A DNA stretch of 64,000 bases. It comes from Psoroptes ovis. Its lineage: Eukaryota > Arthropoda > Arachnida > Sarcoptiformes > Psoroptidae. A program made the position numbers and the translations under genes. Positions 1 to 14,200 of this stretch are shown here, one piece after another. The notes under the pieces are model-generated. The model was given only the letters and a program-made list of their open reading frames with translations, did no database searches and had not been told where the DNA came from. Within the stretch, counting starts at the first letter, position 1; each line of letters opens with the position of its first letter. The stretch is taken from contig PQWQ01000001.1 in NCBI GenBank assembly GCA_002943765.1, positions 3,941,501 to 4,005,500 of the forward strand, read 5' to 3'.

Positions 1-1090
1 TGATGACGACGGTACGATTATATATAATTGTCAACGTTTTAGGCGCCGTTTGTGCGCCAAACTTGAAAAGTTTTGAATTTTGAAAAATTTCAAGCGAAAT
101 TCTATAAATTTCATTTGACAGATGACAGCACAGCGCGTAAAAATTTGAAAATTTGAAAAATCAAAATCTTTTCGAATTTTCTCCATTTCTTCTTTTACTT
201 TTCCCCCAATGTCAAAAATCAATGAAATGAAAAATTTGATTAATTTTTTCCCTTTTCTTTGGCTACATGGCTTCATTGTTTTTTTTTAATATCTCAATCT
301 TTGATTTTATTATCTTTTGATTTAATTAATTGATTTTAGATTTTGAGATAAAAACAGAAACAAAAGACATCATGTAACCATTAATCGATTCATTGACGAA
401 ATGGATTCGATGCCGATCAAACAGGAATAAGGAATTGAAAAAAATTGAACGCAACCAAAATATCATAGCGTAAAACATTAAAAATACATTGGAAAATGTA
501 GAAAATGGAAAAATCACAGACTAATCAATTCATTCGATTAATTAATGATCATCAATTTATTATTATCAATTATTTCAATTTTTCAAACGAAAATGATGAC
601 GTTTGATAATTCATATCATGTCTTCCATCTATAGAGTTGTTGGCAATCGAGTACAATTTAAAATCGAAAAAAAACGAGAGCCGGAAAATGGAACCAAAAC
701 CACAATCAAAAACAATGAAAATTAAGAACATTGAAATCTGTTTGATCAAAATGAAATCACATACATTCATGAACAGGGCCGAATTTTAAATATGGACGAC
801 AGCATCATCATCATGATTATCATCAATAATCTGATCAGCAGTGAAGAAACGAATAAATAGGACTGTGATTATAACGTTATTTTATTAATTCTTAAAAAAT
901 TTTCCGGTAGTAGAGAGAACTACAACGATTCGCGTCATCAATCTCGAAGAATTTCGAATGATGTCGATCATAATAATAACAATAATAATAATGAATTAAT
1001 ATCAATAATGATAATTTGAAGCTACTACAGTAGTAATAATAACAAGAATTAAATCAAAAAAAAAAAATATTAAAAATTCTCATACATGAT

Positions 1091-1150
1091 TGAATTCAAT
1101 AGAATTGAATTGAATTCAATAGAATTGAATTGAATTCAATGGAATTGAAT
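1091..1150. repeat. Three tandem copies of a 20-bp palindromic unit
   Basis: Three consecutive 20-base units (1091-1110, 1111-1130, 1131-1150) built around GAATTCAAT and GAATTGAAT. The first two copies are identical and the third differs by one base. Each unit contains the palindrome GAATTC, and an inverted partial copy follows at about 1152-1168, so the stretch can fold back on itself. It is a short simple tandem repeat with no visible function. Confidence 0.75.
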
Positions 1151-4144
1151 TTTCCATTGAATTCAATTTAGATTTTGATTTTGGAATTTATCGTTATTTC
1201 CCCTCTATTTAATCATTTCAAATTAAATGAAATCAGTGGATATTAAGCAATATATGTGGTTGCGAATACGAGATATAATAATAACTACAACATTAGAAAT
1301 GTATGAATTGTGTTTCATTTATGTTTAATTGTATGAACACAAAATTACATAAAACACTTAATCCTATCGCATCGGTTGTTTTTTTTTTGTTTTTTTTTAT
1401 TTCCAATTCAATTGTTTCATCGTTGTACACCATTGTTCACCATCAGTTTATGTATCATTATCGTTATTATTATCTTCTTTATTTCTATTGTTTAATTGTT
1501 GGTAATTCAACAGAAATAACGAAAATTACATGGTAAATTTTCATCATTCTAAAAGATATTTATAAAGATCATTGAATCTTTAGGAGGAAGAAATTACAAT
1601 CCAAATTACAACAACAAGTACAGATAAGCTTTAGATTTTATTATTATTACCGTTATCATTATTGTAATTTTACAGCTAAAACAAACAAAATAAAAATTCC
1701 ATAGAAATTTCTAAGATTGCAAGATTTTAAGGAGAATCGCGGAAAGTGCATCAATTTTTCTTTCCTTAGAGGAATGTTTAAATGCTTTTAAATTTGAATT
1801 TAATTTCATCATTTACTTTAGTTCCTGTGAGAGTGAATTACTTTGATCATTGTTCTATTTTGCTTTGTTTTATTTTATTTTATTTGGTCGTTTTCCGAAG
1901 ACGATTCAAAGAATGTTTCATATTTAAAATCCAAATTTTTAATTAAAAGTCGGAATTTTTGGGGCCACTATCGGGTTCACCACCACCAATGATTTCATCG
2001 ATGTGGTGAATAGTACACACAATGATGTAAAAAGGATTAATTTTTTTTCATTTAAATTCATGCCGACCATAATCATTAGTCGTGAAACATGACCATCCAT
2101 CCATCCACATTCCTTGATTGTTTGGATTGTTTGAAACATCATTTGTTTTCAAAGATAAACACTGAACCGGCAAAATCCGATTCATTACTAATTAAAATGG
2201 AACTGAATTTAAATGGAACAATCGAAGAGAAAATCGATCAACGAAATAAAAATCAATTATACGGACATGAAAAAGAAATGAATGGAATTCCTTCTCGTGG
2301 AATGATTATGATTATCACTGAATAAACTTTTTTGTTTGTTTGTTTGCTTTGAAAAATGTTTGAATTATGTTTTCATTGTGCGGAATCGTTACAAATGGTG
2401 ATAAATATTTACGAATAAATAAATGGACAAAATAATTACAAATGTAAAATGTGTAAACAATCATCAATTAAATAATGAATCGATTCGAAATGAGTTTACA
2501 AATATATAAATCATACTAATGATCATAATAATAATGGAAATAATCCATATAACAATGAAAAATGATTTAATGTATTTGAATTCAATTCTTTAATTCATTA
2601 TTATACAATTTCATTTCATATAATAATAATTACAATTTTGTTTCTTTATTTCTTTCGATCATTTCATTAGTAAATTCAGAATTTTTTTCTCATTTTCATT
2701 TTCATTGAATTAAATTCATGTTATCTTTACTCCTTTGTTCTATTTTTTCTTTTCCCAAAATTCTAACAAATCAAACCAAACATGACATTGAAATGATCAT
2801 TTGTTTGTTTCAATTTTTTGAATTCAATCATTGTTATTTATTCATTTTTCCCATTGTTTTTTCTTGATTCATTTGAATTTCATTGTATCATTGTTACCAT
2901 TGTTGTTACCCCATTGTCATATTGAACCATAATTGTATTTGAATCCATTGTTTTTCATGCTAAAATTGAAAAGTGAAATGTTTTCCTCGAAATGATCTAT
3001 ACATTAACCATAACGGAATGTCTCGATGTCATTGTCGTGGTTGTAATTCCATGGTTTGTAGTTTAAATTATCCAGTCTTCCATTGTTTTATAATTTTTTT
3101 TAATGATAATTTTAATAACAATAATTTCAATGATAATGACAAATGATATTCTGTATTAATTATTATTTGAAAATGAAATTTTTATTTTTATTCAATATTT
3201 TCATTAATTCATTCAATATTAGAATTTAAATTTATTTTGACATTTCATACAATACATTCAAACATTTATTCAAATATCCATTCATTCCAATATTCATTGA
3301 AATCATTTATTCATTCATAATGATAATAATAGCAAGATTGGCGTTTTGACAATTCGAAGAATCAAAAATCTTAACAATGGATTTCATGCTGATAAATGAT
3401 TTTCATCTTTGAAATCAAATTTTCAATGCAACTTGAATTCAATTTTCAACTCAAAAAAATGAAAATGTTGTTTTCACTGCAAAACATTATTATCACTGTT
3501 GAATGGGGATAATGTTGAATTTATAAGTAAAATCATTTTGTATAGGTTTAAATTGTTATGTATTTGGTATTAATTTCGTTCGCCTCAGGACGATTCACTT
3601 GAATTCATCACGAGTAAAATGAAAATGATTTTCGGTGAAATAATTCAAATATTCAAAGAATGTTGAAATTTTCATAACTTCTTATTATTATTGTGTTTAT
3701 TCTTGTTATTAATATTTTTACTTCTATGTTCTTCAAATATTCATTTATTCCTGATTAAAATTCATAAATTGTAACATCTTTTGTCATTGTTGTTGTTGTT
3801 ATTGTAGTTGTAAAATGCATTGAAATTCTAATATTCGATTCAATTTAACATAATTTAATAAAATTCAATGTTTCATTTCTATGTTTAATTTATTATTATT
3901 ATCACTATTTAAATTTTCCACATAAAAATAGGTTTCGATTATTTATATAAAAATTTTTACACATCAGTTTATTTTAGCGTTGAAATTATCGAAGCGATTT
4001 AAATTAAATTATCATTACAAATGTCAAAATGTCTTCGTTTAGAAAATTTTCTTCTTTTTTCTCAAATTTTTCTCATTGAACATAAATATTCAAACGAAAC
4101 ATATTTAAAATAATTGACAATAATTTAAATATTTACATACAAAC

Positions 4145-4171
4145 AGCAACAACAACAACAACAACAACAAA
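4145..4171. repeat. CAA trinucleotide microsatellite
   Basis: About nine uninterrupted CAA units upstream of the GPCR gene. No open coding context is visible, so this is a simple repeat and not a poly-Gln segment. Confidence 0.8.
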
Positions 4172-5264
4172 CACATGTGAAATGACACATTAAAAATTTG
4201 ACAACAACAATTTTTAAGACGAAATGATGAATTTGAATTTTTACAAAATTTAAATTCATTCATTATTTGCATTTATTTTTAAATTTTCATCAATCGATCA
4301 GTCAATTCTTGACATGATAATGTCTAAGATGATTTAAAGGAATGAAATTATTCTTAAATACTCGAAAAAAATTAATTTACAATTCCTTAGAGCAATATAA
4401 GAATGATTATGACGACATTAATGACAATAATGGCTTTCGGTACGTGTGAAATGAAGAATATTGTCATGTATTGAAATGTATTGTCATTATTATATATGTG
4501 CGTATGTAAGCATATATGTGACAATATTGTCAAATATCAAATATTATTCTTTTTTTTTTTTTTTTTTTTTTTGTTGGACTAAGTAAAATTCAATTGAATT
4601 CCATTACATTACCATCATCATCATCATCATCATCATTATTTCTGTTATTCAAACAACCACCACTGATTCTGGGCAATAAATGGTTACGATTCTTGTTTGA
4701 AAATTATATTTCTGTTTGTGTGTTTGTATGCTTGTATATGTGTTTGGTTTTTTTGGGTAAATTCTTTTCGATTTTAGATCATTTCTAGTTTTCAATTCTT
4801 ATTGAAAAGAAGTTAAATAATTTTTTCCTGTAATATTTTTTCGTTCAAATTCATCGAATTTGCCATCACTTATCAATGATCAATGTGCCTACACACACTT
4901 TGAACTGGTGTGTGTGTGTGTGTTAATATTAATATTGATTCATCAAAATGCACCAAATAATTCAATCTAAATGTACTCGATTTTGCCAGCCACGCAAATT
5001 CAATGTCAATTTTTCACACATATTTGCTATTCAAATTGTTGCTGTGAATTATTTTGATTTGATTTGATTTGAATTTTTCAATTTTTTCAAATTGTCAAAA
5101 TCAGCAATTTCCCTCACCTGTGTAACCGTGTCAATAATTCGAGTGTTTTTGAATGTTTTTTGAATTTGATGACTGACTTTATGATTTTACACTTGAAAAT
5201 TTTTAATTTTATTTATAATTTTTTTTTTTTTGGTGTAACATGAAAAACAAATAATCCAATAATA

Positions 5265-8200
5265 ATGGATTATTGTGATAATAAAACATTGAAACAATTT
5301 GAACAAAAAAATAATGAAGATTCATTTGAATCGGTTATTTATTTATATAAAATATTCATATTAATATTATTAGCTGGTTGTTTATTAAGTTTAATATTGA
5401 ATACATTACTAGTGATCGTTGGCACCGTAATACAATCAAAATTATCACGTTTAAATCGTTCACGTTCACCAATATTATTACTATCATTAAATTTAGCTGC
5501 AACCGATAGTATTGCATCATTTTTAGTCGGTTTCGGTTTATTAATTAATTCATTTTTACCTACTGTATTCAATGTAGATTTTACCAATTGTTTCAAGTTG
5601 ATTTTGGAAATATTTCGTCTTTCAGCATTGATTGCATCGGCATTACATCTACTTGCATTAGCATTAGTACACTATAAAGGGATTGTTAATCCATTACACT
5701 ATAGGTAAGTCTCATTTTGTTTTAAAACACATTAAAATTGTTTCTTATCTGATTCTTTGTCGAAATTTGATTAATTGGACTCAAAAATTCTTGACTCAAT
5801 GGTCAAATTTTTAATGATTGATCACATTTTAATTTTAAATTTTGTCTAATCAACATTTCAAATTGAGGAAATTCATCATAGAAAATAATGATGAAACATT
5901 TTTGATTAATTTGAATTTTAAAAGATTCTTTAACTCAGAAAAAAAACATAAAAACAATGACACCATTGAATCCCATTGCAATAGTACTGCTGAAAGTACT
6001 TTGTTTGATTAAAAAAAAAATCTTCAAAAAAAAAACACATTAAAAGAGCAAAAATTATTATCATTTGAAATTATCTTATTTTGTAAATGTACCAAAAAAT
6101 AAATGTTTCAACGATGATGATGATGATGATCATAAAAGAGCTTGGAATGGCTTTAAGGGTGTAGGATATTAAAGCGATGCCGAAAACGATGATTGAATAC
6201 CATGGAAACCGATGAAATATTGTGTGTGACATACTTCGGTTCGCATCATTATTCTGTCAATTTCGGTTCTTCAATTCAGGAATTTCAAAAATTCGAAGTT
6301 TTTTCATCCATAAAATTTTCTAGTATATTTACTTTAATTTTGAATTTAAAAATAATAAAAAATAAAAATTCAAGTATCGAATATAGAAAACTAATTGAAA
6401 TTCTATACTTTCCCTCAACCAAAAAAAAAAAAAAAAAAAAACTCCATAAAAAAACAACTGTACCCAATTATTGGTGCCTAAAGGGTAAACAGAAATTAAA
6501 CTAAAAAACATAGAAAAAACGACAAAATTTCCCCTTTTACTTATGTATATTTAAAACTATTTATTTTTTTTTTTTTAAATTCCGAACAAATTTCAGTCAA
6601 TGATAAATTATACAATTTATCAATTCAATTCATTTTCAAAATATTTTACTTGATTAAACAATTGAATTTCATTCATTCATTCATTCATTTATTCAGTCAT
6701 GAATATCATTGTTATTGTCATTGATTGTCTGACATGGTTCCAGATGTTCAACATTTTGTTTTGTTTTCCAACAAATAATTCCGTTACAAATTTTGCCTTG
6801 AAAAATAAAAAAAATATTCGTAATCATGCAACAACAACGACGGCACATTTTGACAACTCAAAAAATGAAATAATAAAATAAATTTACAAAAATCGCTAAA
6901 AACAAACAAATGAAGAATTTTCTAATAATTATTTGACAAAGTTTGCATTATTTTTTATTGAAATTTTCTTCAACTCTATGATGATTATGAAATGATTATT
7001 TTTACAAGTAAAAATTGAAAGTTTTATTATGAATTTTATGACCCAATTCGAGTGCCATTTGTCGATTATTATCATTATTATCTGCGGTGATGATAATGAT
7101 GATAATAATGATGAATTCGATCAGATATAGGCGATATTTGGTGCCATAAACGATGATGATCAAACAGCAAAATGATCAAATATTTATGATGATCATATAA
7201 AAAAATGTTCGAACATTAAATGGATAAGTCAATAAAATTGCGAAAAATTACGATCAAATTTTTATTGACCCTTGATATGAATTAATTTATTCATTATTTT
7301 ATTAATTTATTCAAGTGACGCCGTATAAATATTATTGATTTTTTAATTTACAATCAATTCAAACAATGGTCAAATATTTGGAAATTAAATTCAATCATAA
7401 AACCATTTGATCGATGCGTTTGCCTAGCGGTGTACTATTTTTTGTTTTTGCGGCCAAATTTCCATCATTTTTTCGGCCAAATTTGGCTCTATTTGAATTT
7501 TTTGGAATAAATTTAAAATTTTTCCCGAAAAAATTCAAATTTATTTTCCAATGTAGACGACAGAGACAAGTTTAATTGAATATTCTCAAGCAGCAATGTT
7601 TGACAATTTGGTCCATTTCATCTATTTGGTTTTTTTTGACCAGTGTCTGCAGCATACATGAATGTTGGAAATATTCAAAAAATTTTCATTTTTGCAAATT
7701 TTCATTTCATTCAAAAATATTTCAACAAAATAAAAATAAATTCAAATGAATGCTTATATATGAATGTAATTCAATAATGTTACATTTTATTATCCCATTC
7801 ATTTATCAAATATTTATTCATCATCATCATCATCATCATCATCATTCGTTTACATTTTTTTTTTTCAAACATTTTTATGAACAATGATCATATATTTTTC
7901 ATTTTCGTCATTTCTTTTTCAACAAATGATGAATGATGAGCATGAAATCCAAAATGAAATGACTAAATTGTCAAAAATTCATTAATGATTATGTTTCAAT
8001 ATGCAAACAAAAGCGTATACTAGTGTACATATATAAATATGTAAATGATGAATTGCATGATATTTTCAATTTTAATTTTTAAACTTTGAATTTTGAATGA
8101 ATAGAAAAAAAAATGCAACGAATGAATGTATAAATTCATGAATGGATTAATGATTGAATAAATGAAATTAAATGAATTATGAATGAAAAAAAAAGTTTTT

Positions 8201-11200
8201 TTTCAAAGAAAAAAAAAATTATAAATATTTTCCCATATTTCACCCCAAAATAAATGTATTTTAATGTTAGCCGTTATGAAACGAATGATCGTTATATTTT
8301 ATTAAAAGTCGTTAGAATACATAAAATTTTAAATTTTAAAAAGGGCGGGGATTTAGGGGTCTATTCACAAAGGACGTACACCAATTATTTATTTCAACAC
8401 ACCCTTCTAATTGGCGTACGTTCACGAAAATTTTCAATTTTAATCTTGCCAAGAGGCTTTGTTAACATATCTGCAAGTTGTTCTGCCGATGGTACCTTGA
8501 TTACTTCGTTGTTTTCACGACTAAATTCTTGAACCAATAATTTCTTATCGTACTCGAAATAGCCGGATTGTTTAAACTCATTATTGTCCAAAATAACTTT
8601 CGCTGCTTTACTATCAATCATCAGTTTCAAATCAGCTTTGATTTTCAATTCAAACAACAATTGCTGAATTGGACTTGCCAGTCTCCAGGTGGACAGTGCA
8701 GCATTTAATTCTGCTTCGCATGATGAATGCGGCATCCTTAATTGTTTCTTTGCTGACCATAACACCGGAGATTCTCCCAACTGTACAATAGAACCACTGA
8801 CTGAACGCCCTTTTGGATCTGATTTAAAACTGGCGTCAGTCCATGCATTAATAGTCCAATCTTTGACTGGTTTAATAATCAATCGCATATCTTTCGTTCC
8901 AGCCAAATATCTTAAGACTCTCTTGCATGCCATCATTAATGCATCAGTCGGTCTATCGGCATACGATGTCAAATGTGATATACACACAGAGATATCAGGT
9001 CTCGTGTGTGTAGCTACGTAATTCAAACAGCCCAATAATTCTCTAACTGGCAGATCTTTGTTTATTGGGCCAACCGAATAGTCTTCAAAACAGTCCATAG
9101 GCACATTCGTTGGATTGCACCCTTCCATTTTGAATCTTTCCATGATATCATCGATGTAATTTTCTTGATCAACAGTTATCATTTCTTCTTTGCACTCAAT
9201 TCTAAGACCAAGATAGATATTACATTCTCCGAAGTCGTGAATATCAAATCTACTTTTAAATTCATTCATTACCAAATTTATATTAACATTATCATCAAAG
9301 GCGATAATTATATCATCAACATAAATTACCACCATCATATTATCCGAGAAGAATAAACATTTATCAGCCAATGATTGCTTCAGCTTGAAATTTTCAGTCA
9401 GAAAGGCACTAAGCGTCTCGTACCATCTACGCGGCGCTTCTTTCAAACCATACAACGCTTTTTCGAGTTTCCAAAGTCGATCTGTTATACCTTTCGGCGG
9501 TAGAACATAAATTTCACTTTCCAATTTTGAGTTCAAAAACGCTGTTGATATATCGAATTGTCGGATTTTCATTTTTCTGGTCAATGCACACGTTAGGATG
9601 GTCAATAACGTGGACATTCTTAGCGTAGGTGCGAATGTATTTCCAGTGTTGTATTGTTCAAAACCACGTACAACGCACCTAGCTTTGTATCTTCCATCAG
9701 ATTTTCTGGCGTAAACCCATTTTGTTGTTAACGGTTTAATACCTGATAAAGGAAGCTGACCCACAACCTTGTATACACCCTTCTGGGTCAGTTCATTCTT
9801 CTCTTTATCCATCGCCAGTTGCCATTTCTCATATTCTTTCGACTTCATTGCTTCATCGTAATTCTTTGGTGCTGGTAAATTCGGTTCTACATTCATCACT
9901 TTTGCTTCATCATTACCAGTAAATTCTTTCGCTTCATTCATGATTGCTGGGAATCCCATAACATTCTCATCAAAATCCACGTCACATGTTTTGAATGTTT
10001 TATTGGTTTTTGGATCTAATAACCAATAATTTTTTGTTGTTTCAGTATATCCAACAAAAACAAATTTGTGACCTCGTTGATTAAATTTGCTCGCAATCAT
10101 GGTATCGTTCATTCTCCAGTAAGCCAAACATCCAAACACCTTCAAATGATCATATGTGACACTTTTCTTGAAAAATTTTTGATACGGAATGATGTTTGAT
10201 TTTGTCGGCCATCTATTAATCAAGTAATTAGCGGCTCTAACTGCTGTTGGCCAGTATTCCTCAGGCATTTTGGCATTGTTGATCATTGTTCTAGCACAGT
10301 CAATAATGGTTCTATTTCTTCTTTCGATCTTACCATTTTGTGCCGATGTATGTGGCGTGGTAGTGCAGAACAAGATTCCTTTTTTCTTCAGATGGTACTG
10401 AAGCTGTTGATTAACGAACTCTGACCCATTGTCAGACAAAAATTCCTTTAGTTTACGGCCAGTTTGCGTTTCACAAAAATCAATGAATTCAATGACATAC
10501 TTGACCGCTTCATTTTTCGTTTTCATTGGATAAACCATTCCATACGATGAATGATGCTCTACCAAATTCAATACATAAACGCATCCCGACATCGATTCCT
10601 TTAGTGGTCCGATAACATCTGCACTTATACGTTGCATGAAACGGAATTTCTCAAAAGTTAACGGATGAGATTTACGAATACATTTAGACATTTTACATTC
10701 AGTACAATTGATTGATGGAAAAGACGATGAAAAGATTCTTGATAATTTTTCGCTGCCTGGATGACCTAATCTTTTGTGCCACAACATAGATTTTTCATTA
10801 TTCTTAGCAATTAAAACAGAATTTGACACATAATTTTTATAATCATTTTTATTAACTTCATCAACTTTGACATAAGAATTATCAATTCGTTTGGCTGTAA
10901 AAATTATCGATGATTTTGGTATATGAATATTAGCTTTTTCTTTATCCACTGCATAACAATTTGTATTCGTGAAAATCACATTCATATTTTGATCACAAAT
11001 TTTGGCCACCGATATCAAATTATTTTTAAAATCAGGTGCATATTCTACATTATCAAGACTGATTTTATTACCACATTCACCATTTAATCGAACATTTCCA
11101 ATCGCTTTTATGTCACATATTTCGCCACTAGCTGTTGCAACACTTTTATTGATATCAACTGGCTGTTTAAGTAGATCGACATTATTCGTAAAGTGACCAG

Positions 11201-14200
11201 TTGATCCGCTGTCCATATACCACAAACACGAATTTTCATTCAATTTGTTTGTCACTGTCAGAGCCAGATCGTTATTCGTTTCTTGTTCAACATTGGATAC
11301 ATTATTGACATTGCTGGTGTTACGATTCTTATTCATATCATTATTAATCTCACGTTTACCAAATTGTCTAGATACATTTCTGTTGTTCCATTTTTGAAAA
11401 TTATTCGATTTAGTCTGCTGTTTAAACGGACACCAGATAGCAATATGTCCCAATTTACCACAATTATAGCAGTTGAGAACTGGTTTGTCGATTTTAATAT
11501 TTTTGTCACTGACCCGAAGACCAGTTTGAATCTCATTCGATATTTTGCCAATATTTTCTTTTTGCCATCTAAGACATTTGCTTACGACCAGGTCCCTAGC
11601 TGCATCATATGTCAGATTGTTTACTTCCAATTGGTCAAACATGTCCTCTTTGATCTTCGCATATTCATCTGGCAATGCCCTCAATACAATGCTAATCCAT
11701 ATCGCATCAACAATGGTTGTGCCAGTCTCACACAATTCTTTACGTTTAATATCAAATTTAGCAAAAAATATGTTTGGATCATCATTCAAACTCATTTTGA
11801 TATCATTCAATTCGAAGAATAATTTGGCAATTTTCGCCTGACTAATTTTATTAAAACGTTTTTCCAATATACGAATTATTTCATAAGGTATCTCTGTGTC
11901 TTTGACCAAATCTCGTAAATCCGCATCAATCATGAATTTAATAAATGCGGCTAATGATTTAAGTTGTTCTTTATTCGAATCATTAACACCACTTAACTTC
12001 ACTTGGAGTAAATCTGATTTACCATTGAATGTACACCAAAGCTTTACGTCGGATAACCATGATTTGTAATTTTTACCGTTGAATTTCTGGATGTCAACAT
12101 TCTTTGAATTCATTATTTTATCAAATTCAGCCATTTCGTTGTTATTATTTGTCATTCGATGCGGTAATATTCTTAAATTGTAATTGTTCATTCGATCAAT
12201 TAATCAATAATCATACACAAAATTTCAATTATTCACTTAATTAATTGACAATCAGTTGAAATCAATTAATTCACAATCAAAAAAAAACACAAAAATTCGT
12301 TAAATTCAGTCAAATTTAGACTCTGCTACCATGTTAGCCGTTATGAAACGAATGATCGTTATATTTTATTAAAAGTCGTTAGAATACATAAAATTTTAAA
12401 TTTTAAAAAGGGCGGGGATTTAGGGGTCTATTCACAAAGGACGTACACCAATTATTTATTTCAACATTTAATACAAGATCTATGATCTGATATAGTTGTC
12501 ATTATTCAAGAATAATATAGTAGAAATAATATCAAGTTTGTTCCGATTTCCAAATCGACATTTTCCAATTGATTTTTAGCGGAAATAATTTTTTATTTAG
12601 TTCAATAGTTTCAGTATTTTCTTGTCAAACAAATGAAATATCGTCGAATGGTGATTGCCATTTTAATATTTATTATCATCATTACATTTTAATGATTGAT
12701 TTGTTGATGAATTCATCATCATCATTCATCATGACATTGTCCTTGTTATAAATTGATTGTATGAAAATTTTGAATTTTTTTGATTTTAAAAATTATAAAT
12801 TTAAAATCAAAAAATTCAATTATTGAATATTCATTTGTGTTTGTGTCATTTTTTTTCTAAAATAAATCAATTTAGATTTCAAATTCATTTTGTTTTTCTT
12901 AGAAAAACAAAATTTAAGCTTTGCTAAGCTCTCTTGGGCTTTCTTCTTTTACTCAATTTCAATTTAGTCTCATATTTCAATGTCGATCGATCCTATGTTT
13001 TTGAATGTTTTGATGACTTTCGATGAGAAAAAAAAATTTGAAATTAAAATTCAAAAATTTTTTTTTTTTTTTTTTTGAAATCAATTTCACTTTCAATAAA
13101 TTCATAAATTTAAAATTATTCATGTTTTAATGCAAATCAAAAATAATACAAGCGAAAAGTACATATTTTCAATACAAAATATTCATGATTTCATTAAAAA
13201 AAAAAACTTATAAAGAAAAAGAATTATGAAAATCAAATAAATTGAAATGAAATGAATTTATTTGAATTGAATCGAATCAAATGAATTTGTAAATTTTAAA
13301 ATGAATCTAAATAAAAATTCATTGAATCGTTCATAATTTCATTGAATTTGCACTGAATTTGCACTTGGATTTTTTTTCTAAAATATTTTCAAGTTATTTT
13401 TAAGTAATATCGTTCAATCTCTATGGGGGCTGCTAGTGTACAGATAAATTTAAATTCAAATTTAAATTTGAGTCATAGAAAGCCATACGAGACAATTCCA
13501 AACATTTGCTATGTCTCGGTACAAACAATATTTTGCTTTGTGAATTTGTAATTTGAAGATTTGAAATTCACATTTTTTTTCCTCCCTCTCATATAGACAA
13601 GATCCAATTATTTCTACATGTTTTTATTTCATATCTGGCCATCTGATATATCGATTGGATATTATATCGATTGACATGTTTTTCAGCGTCTTCATTATAT
13701 TACCTTGTCCGGAGTAAAGTTAGGAGTGTTCAAATTCAATTTTTTCAAAAACTATTGAAGATTTCTTAGCGAAACTTTAACATAATAAAATTTAGTTTTC
13801 TTCAAACCTTATAAATGATTTTCAAGGCCCAAGTACCATAGGGACCTTGTCAAAATGGCCCTTTTGCAAACTGTTCAAAATGACCAAATTAGCAGTATTT
13901 TTGGAAATATTTAAATTTTGTAATCGAATGCTTGAAATCCATATTTTCACGAGACAAGACAGTTTTGGTCACAAAAATTATGACCTGGGTCATATTGACC
14001 CGACTTTAAATGTCAAAATAGTTTTTCAGGGATAATCACGTGACAACTTAATTTTCATGGAACCAAACATTATCAAGAAGAATATCATATCCTTGCAGTC
14101 TTTTTCAACCATTCTTGAACGGGCCATGGGTCCCGATTAACGTCCTATGGGCCTTGGTTGTTATTGCTTAATTTTCGTGCCAGAGATGCCGAAAGACGAT

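Larger units (their letters stand above)
1..5264. other. Non-coding upstream region
   Basis: AT-rich sequence with no reading frame that looks like a protein; the open frames are short, low-complexity and begin or end arbitrarily. It contains a 20-bp tandem repeat (1091-1150), a CAA microsatellite (about 4145-4171), a T run (about 4552-4572), an ATC run (about 4612-4636) and a short TG run near 4909-4922. It probably holds the promoter and 5' UTR of the GPCR that starts at 5265, but I see no convincing TATA/initiator pair. Confidence 0.6.
8265..12466 (-). mobile_element. Complete Ty1/copia LTR retrotransposon, antisense in GPCR intron 1
   Basis: A 4202-bp element with two 135-bp LTRs (8265-8399 and 12332-12466) that read as identical, each running TG...CA on both strands. 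It is flanked by a perfect 5-bp target duplication TTTAA (8260-8264 and 12467-12471). The coding strand is minus, so the 5' LTR is the right-hand copy. A tRNA-iMet primer-binding site abuts it and a short purine tract precedes the 3' LTR. One uninterrupted Gag-Pol frame fills the body. Identical LTRs, an exact duplication and an intact frame point to a recent insertion that may still be mobile. The element is inserted against the transcription direction of the host GPCR gene. Confidence 0.96.

Noticed and set aside
5339..5596. 85-codon minus-strand frame over GPCR exon 1
   Set aside because: Complement of TM1 to TM3 coding sequence, which itself has clear family signatures and splice phase.
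6193..6504. 103-codon plus-strand frame in GPCR intron 1
   Set aside because: Lysine-rich translation of an A run, with strong opposite-strand frames and no features; intron noise.
11283..11822. 179-codon plus-strand frame within the copia element
   Set aside because: It lies exactly opposite the Gag coding region and has no domain; it is an antisense shadow.
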